Below the pieces are notes generated by a model. That model saw nothing but the letters and a program-made list of their open reading frames with translations, was not told the origin of the DNA and did no database searches. The position numbers and the translations under genes were made by a program. From Arthrobacter crystallopoietes (GTDB lineage Bacteria > Actinomycetota > Actinomycetes > Actinomycetales > Micrococcaceae), in NCBI RefSeq assembly GCF_002849715.1, contig NZ_CP018863.1, positions 4,278,001-4,342,000 of the forward strand: DNA of 64,000 bases, written 5' to 3'. Each line of letters begins with the position of its first letter. Position 1 is the stretch's first letter. Below, piece by piece: positions 61,844-64,000 of this stretch.

Positions 61844-63387
61844 GCCGCACCTACCTGTTGGCGGAAAGCCAGCGCCGTGCTGACGCAGTCCCGATCGGGA
61901 ACCGCCAGACCAGCCAGATCGGCCATGGTCCAGGCCACCCTGAGCACCCGGGCATAACCCCGGCCGGTCAGCACATCGCGCTCCATGGCCTTGTCGAGGT
62001 CAACCGTTGCCGTGTGCGAAAGCCGCAACTCGGTCTTGAGCAGCTCGGCTGAAACCTCAGAATTCAATTCGTGCCCCCAACGCCCCAGCCGCTCCCTTTG
62101 TGCCGTTCTGGCTGCGCGCACCCGTGCCGCAACGGTACGGCTCGCTTCCTGCACCGCGGCACCGGCCATGTCGGCCAGTGACAGCCGGTTGAGCCGCAGC
62201 TGAAGGTCTATGCGGTCTATTAGGGGTTTGGACAGCTTGCCGAAGTACCGGCGGCGTTGCATGGGCGTGCAGCTGCACTCCAGTCCTTTGCCGCTGGCCA
62301 TCCCGCAGGGACAGGGATTTGCAGCCAGCACCAGCTGGAAGCGGGCGGGATAGGCAGCCGTCCCCGCTGCCCGGTGGAGTACGAGGTTCCCGCTCTCCAG
62401 CGGCTGTCGCAGCGCATCCAATACGGCGCGGTCATATTCGGGCGCCTCGTCGAGGAAGAGGACGCCGCGGTGTGCCCGGGATGCGGCACCGGGGCGCGGG
62501 ACTCCGGAACCACCGCCGATGATGGAAGCAGTGGTGGCCGTGTGATGGGGGTTCTCGAATGGCGGGCGCCGCAGCAACTGGGTCAAATGCGCGGCTGTAT
62601 TGCTCAGGGAATGGACCGCCGTGACCTCCATGGCATGGTGGTCCGGCAGGTCCGGCAGCAGACCGGGTAGGCGCTCCGCGAGCATCGTCTTGCCGGCCCC
62701 GGGAGGCCCGACGAGCATGACGTGGTGCCCGCCTGCGGCCGCAACCTCCATGGCAGTCCTGGCTTCGTGTTGGCCTGCGATGTCTGCCATGTCGGGTTCG
62801 CGGCAATCACCCGCTGGCGGGCTCTCACGCCTGGTGGGAGTTTCCTCAGCCCCGCCCGTCGGGAGCAGCAGCGGGACGGGATCCGCGCCGTAGGCAAGGA
62901 GCAGTTCAGCCAGAGTTCCATAACTCCGGACCTTGACGCCCGGTACCAGTTCCGCTTCCGCCCGGTTAGCCGCCGCCACGACCACCTCTGGGTGGCCGTC
63001 ATCAACTGCTGCCATGACGGCCGGCAATACTCCCCGGATGGGTCTCAGCCTGCCGTCGAGTCCCAGCTCGGAAAGGAACACGGTCCCGCCGCTTGGCCGA
63101 ACATCACCGGCTGCCTGCAGGGCGGACATTAGGATTGCCAGATCGAAGCCCGAGCCCTTTTTCGGCAATGAGGCCGGGATCAGGTTCACGGTGATTTTGC
63201 GCCGGCTCAGCGGGATTCCGGCGTTCTTCGCCGCCGCCTTAATCCGGTCCTTCGCCTCATTCAGGGACGCGTCCGGCAATCCGAGAAGGACAAATGCCGG
63301 CAGGGTCTGGCCTATGTCTGCTTCCACCTCGACCATGTGCCCCGACAGGCCCACCAGTGCCACGGAGAATGTTCTGCCCAGTCCCAT
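61840..63387 (-). CDS. yifB: YifB/ComM-family AAA+ ATPase
   Basis: 515 residues. N-terminal Lon-protease-like domain (GLPDASLNEAKDRIKAA), then a Mg-chelatase-type AAA+ core with Walker A GPPGAGKT at 227-234, Walker B VLFLDEAPEY, and a Cys pair in ANPCPCG ... CSC. ComM in Vibrio is a branch-migration helicase for transformation. Between yraN and dprA with overlapping ends, so translation is coupled. Confidence 0.96.
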   Translation of the reverse strand: MGLGRTFSVALVGLSGHMVEVEADIGQTLPAFVLLGLPDASLNEAKDRIKAAAKNAGIPLSRRKITVNLIPASLPKKGSGFDLAILMSALQAAGDVRPSGGTVFLSELGLDGRLRPIRGVLPAVMAAVDDGHPEVVVAAANRAEAELVPGVKVRSYGTLAELLLAYGADPVPLLLPTGGAEETPTRRESPPAGDCREPDMADIAGQHEARTAMEVAAAGGHHVMLVGPPGAGKTMLAERLPGLLPDLPDHHAMEVTAVHSLSNTAAHLTQLLRRPPFENPHHTATTASIIGGGSGVPRPGAASRAHRGVLFLDEAPEYDRAVLDALRQPLESGNLVLHRAAGTAAYPARFQLVLAANPCPCGMASGKGLECSCTPMQRRRYFGKLSKPLIDRIDLQLRLNRLSLADMAGAAVQEASRTVAARVRAARTAQRERLGRWGHELNSEVSAELLKTELRLSHTATVDLDKAMERDVLTGRGYARVLRVAWTMADLAGLAVPDRDCVSTALAFRQQVGAA

Positions 63388-63743
63388 CAGCCCACGGCCT
63401 TCACATGCTCGATGACCGGAGGGGTCTGCCCGTCATCGAGAATGGCTACCGCATCGATGCGGTAACCGGTGCCCGACATGCCGTGCGCACGCAACCATTG
63501 CAGAGTGAGGATCTGCAGTCGCTGCACCTTGGCTGGCGTAATCGCCTCGAGGGGATGCCCGTAGTCCGGGCTCCGCCGCGTTTTGACCTCGGAAACGACA
63601 ACGGTTGCCCCTTCCAGGGCAACGATATCGATCTCCCCCGCGCCGGAACGCCAATTCCGGTCCACGACCCGTTGCCCCGCCTGCTCCAAATATCTGGCGG
63701 CTAGGTCTTCGCCGTCTTTGCCCAGTTTGTCTTTGGCTCTCAT
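63387..63743 (-). CDS. yraN: YraN-family (UPF0102) nuclease-like protein
   Basis: 118 residues. GEDLAARYLEQAG and RNWRSGAGEIDIVALEG...VVVSEVKTR form a PD-(D/E)XK-like nuclease core (Glu, Asp, Glu, Lys). The function is unknown in general. The stop overlaps the first base of the yifB ATG (TGATG). Normal length. Confidence 0.95.
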   Translation of the reverse strand: MRAKDKLGKDGEDLAARYLEQAGQRVVDRNWRSGAGEIDIVALEGATVVVSEVKTRRSPDYGHPLEAITPAKVQRLQILTLQWLRAHGMSGTGYRIDAVAILDDGQTPPVIEHVKAVG

Positions 63744-63873
63744 ACCCCCAGCGTGGCGGCACGGTGCGCCACGGCACAGGAGCTACGGGTCTTATGTGGA
63801 CGTTGAATCTGACCGTGATTGCTGTGCAGGAAAAGTGCCAAGTCCACCGGGCGGCCGGCAGGCGGGGAAAACG

Positions 63874-64000
63874 CTAGTTGCCGAGGTCTGCGTCCTTGGG
63901 CAACGTCAGGTCATCGGTCTTGGTCAACTCTTCAATGTTCACGTCTTTGAAAGTCAGCACGCGGACCTTCTTGACGAAACGTGCCGAGCGGTAAATGTCC
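63874..64000 (-). CDS. DUF2469-family protein (C-terminal part)
   Basis: The 41 last residues are visible and the gene runs past the window end. DIYRSARFVKKVRVLTFKDV followed by NIEEL is the highly conserved C-terminal block of DUF2469 (as in Rv2901c, near yraN in M. tuberculosis). The tail ends LPKDADLGN. Function unknown. The 130 bases between it and yraN hold no gene. Confidence 0.9.
   Translation of the reverse strand, partial: DIYRSARFVKKVRVLTFKDVNIEELTKTDDLTLPKDADLGN

Noticed and set aside
1..64000. CRISPR arrays, insertion sequences, restriction or toxin-antitoxin systems
   Set aside because: No regularly spaced repeats, transposase motifs or matching gene pairs were found by eye on either strand.

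Overview
The window looks like a chromosomal segment of a high-GC Gram-positive bacterium of the Micrococcaceae type (Arthrobacter-like). Pointers are the high-GC codon use of the housekeeping genes, actinobacterial families (DUF3052, DUF3145, DUF2469, an MptB-like mannosyltransferase, homodimeric AceE followed by a PucR-type regulator and fabD-fabH-acpP-fabF), and many GTG/TTG starts. The genus is inferred, not shown.

Layout. 1-0.5 kb: tail of a TRAP-transporter large permease. 0.7-28.6 kb: a large surface-glycopolymer locus. It holds a secreted GH25 lysozyme with FG-GAP-like repeats, family 2 glycosyltransferases, CDP-glycerol glycerophosphotransferase-type enzymes (one with two catalytic domains), three Stealth-family sugar-phosphate transferases (one fused to a GT4 glycosyltransferase), glycerol-3-phosphate cytidylyltransferase (tagD), membrane acyltransferases, and a tightly coupled five-gene operon with a Wzm/Wzt (TagGH) exporter and a CDP-alcohol phosphotransferase. 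Together these would make, decorate and export a phosphodiester-linked wall polymer of the teichoic-acid type. Parts of this region are visibly lower in GC than the rest.

28.7-42 kb: mixed housekeeping and leftovers. There is DUF3224, an MptB-like transferase, orn, tRNA-His, a collapsed acyl-CoA dehydrogenase remnant, def, a frameshifted third copy of the wall-polymer GT2, a long-form GAPDH, another acyltransferase, rnpB (minus strand), yaaA, an XcbB/CpsF-like hydrolase, a C4-zinc-ribbon-type coiled coil and a Nif3-like protein. 42-50 kb: msrA, cysK-cysE, ddh, gnd, a beta-lactamase-like serine hydrolase, tRNA-Val, a sirtuin, an AhpE-like peroxiredoxin and DUF3052. 50.7-58.8 kb: aceE, a FasR-like regulator and the type II fatty-acid synthase genes, in an order like that of Mycobacterium tuberculosis. 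58.9-64 kb: DUF3145, then xerC, dprA, yifB, yraN and the end of a DUF2469 gene, all on the minus strand.

The most unusual points are the GT4-Stealth fusion, a free-standing relative of the beta domain of the two-domain glycerophosphotransferase, an acyltransferase that appears to start at ATT, two pseudogenes, a 24-bp perfect palindrome inside the lysozyme gene, several candidate leaderless genes, and hairpins or operators around aceE and the fab genes. No CRISPR array, insertion sequence or phage gene was seen.
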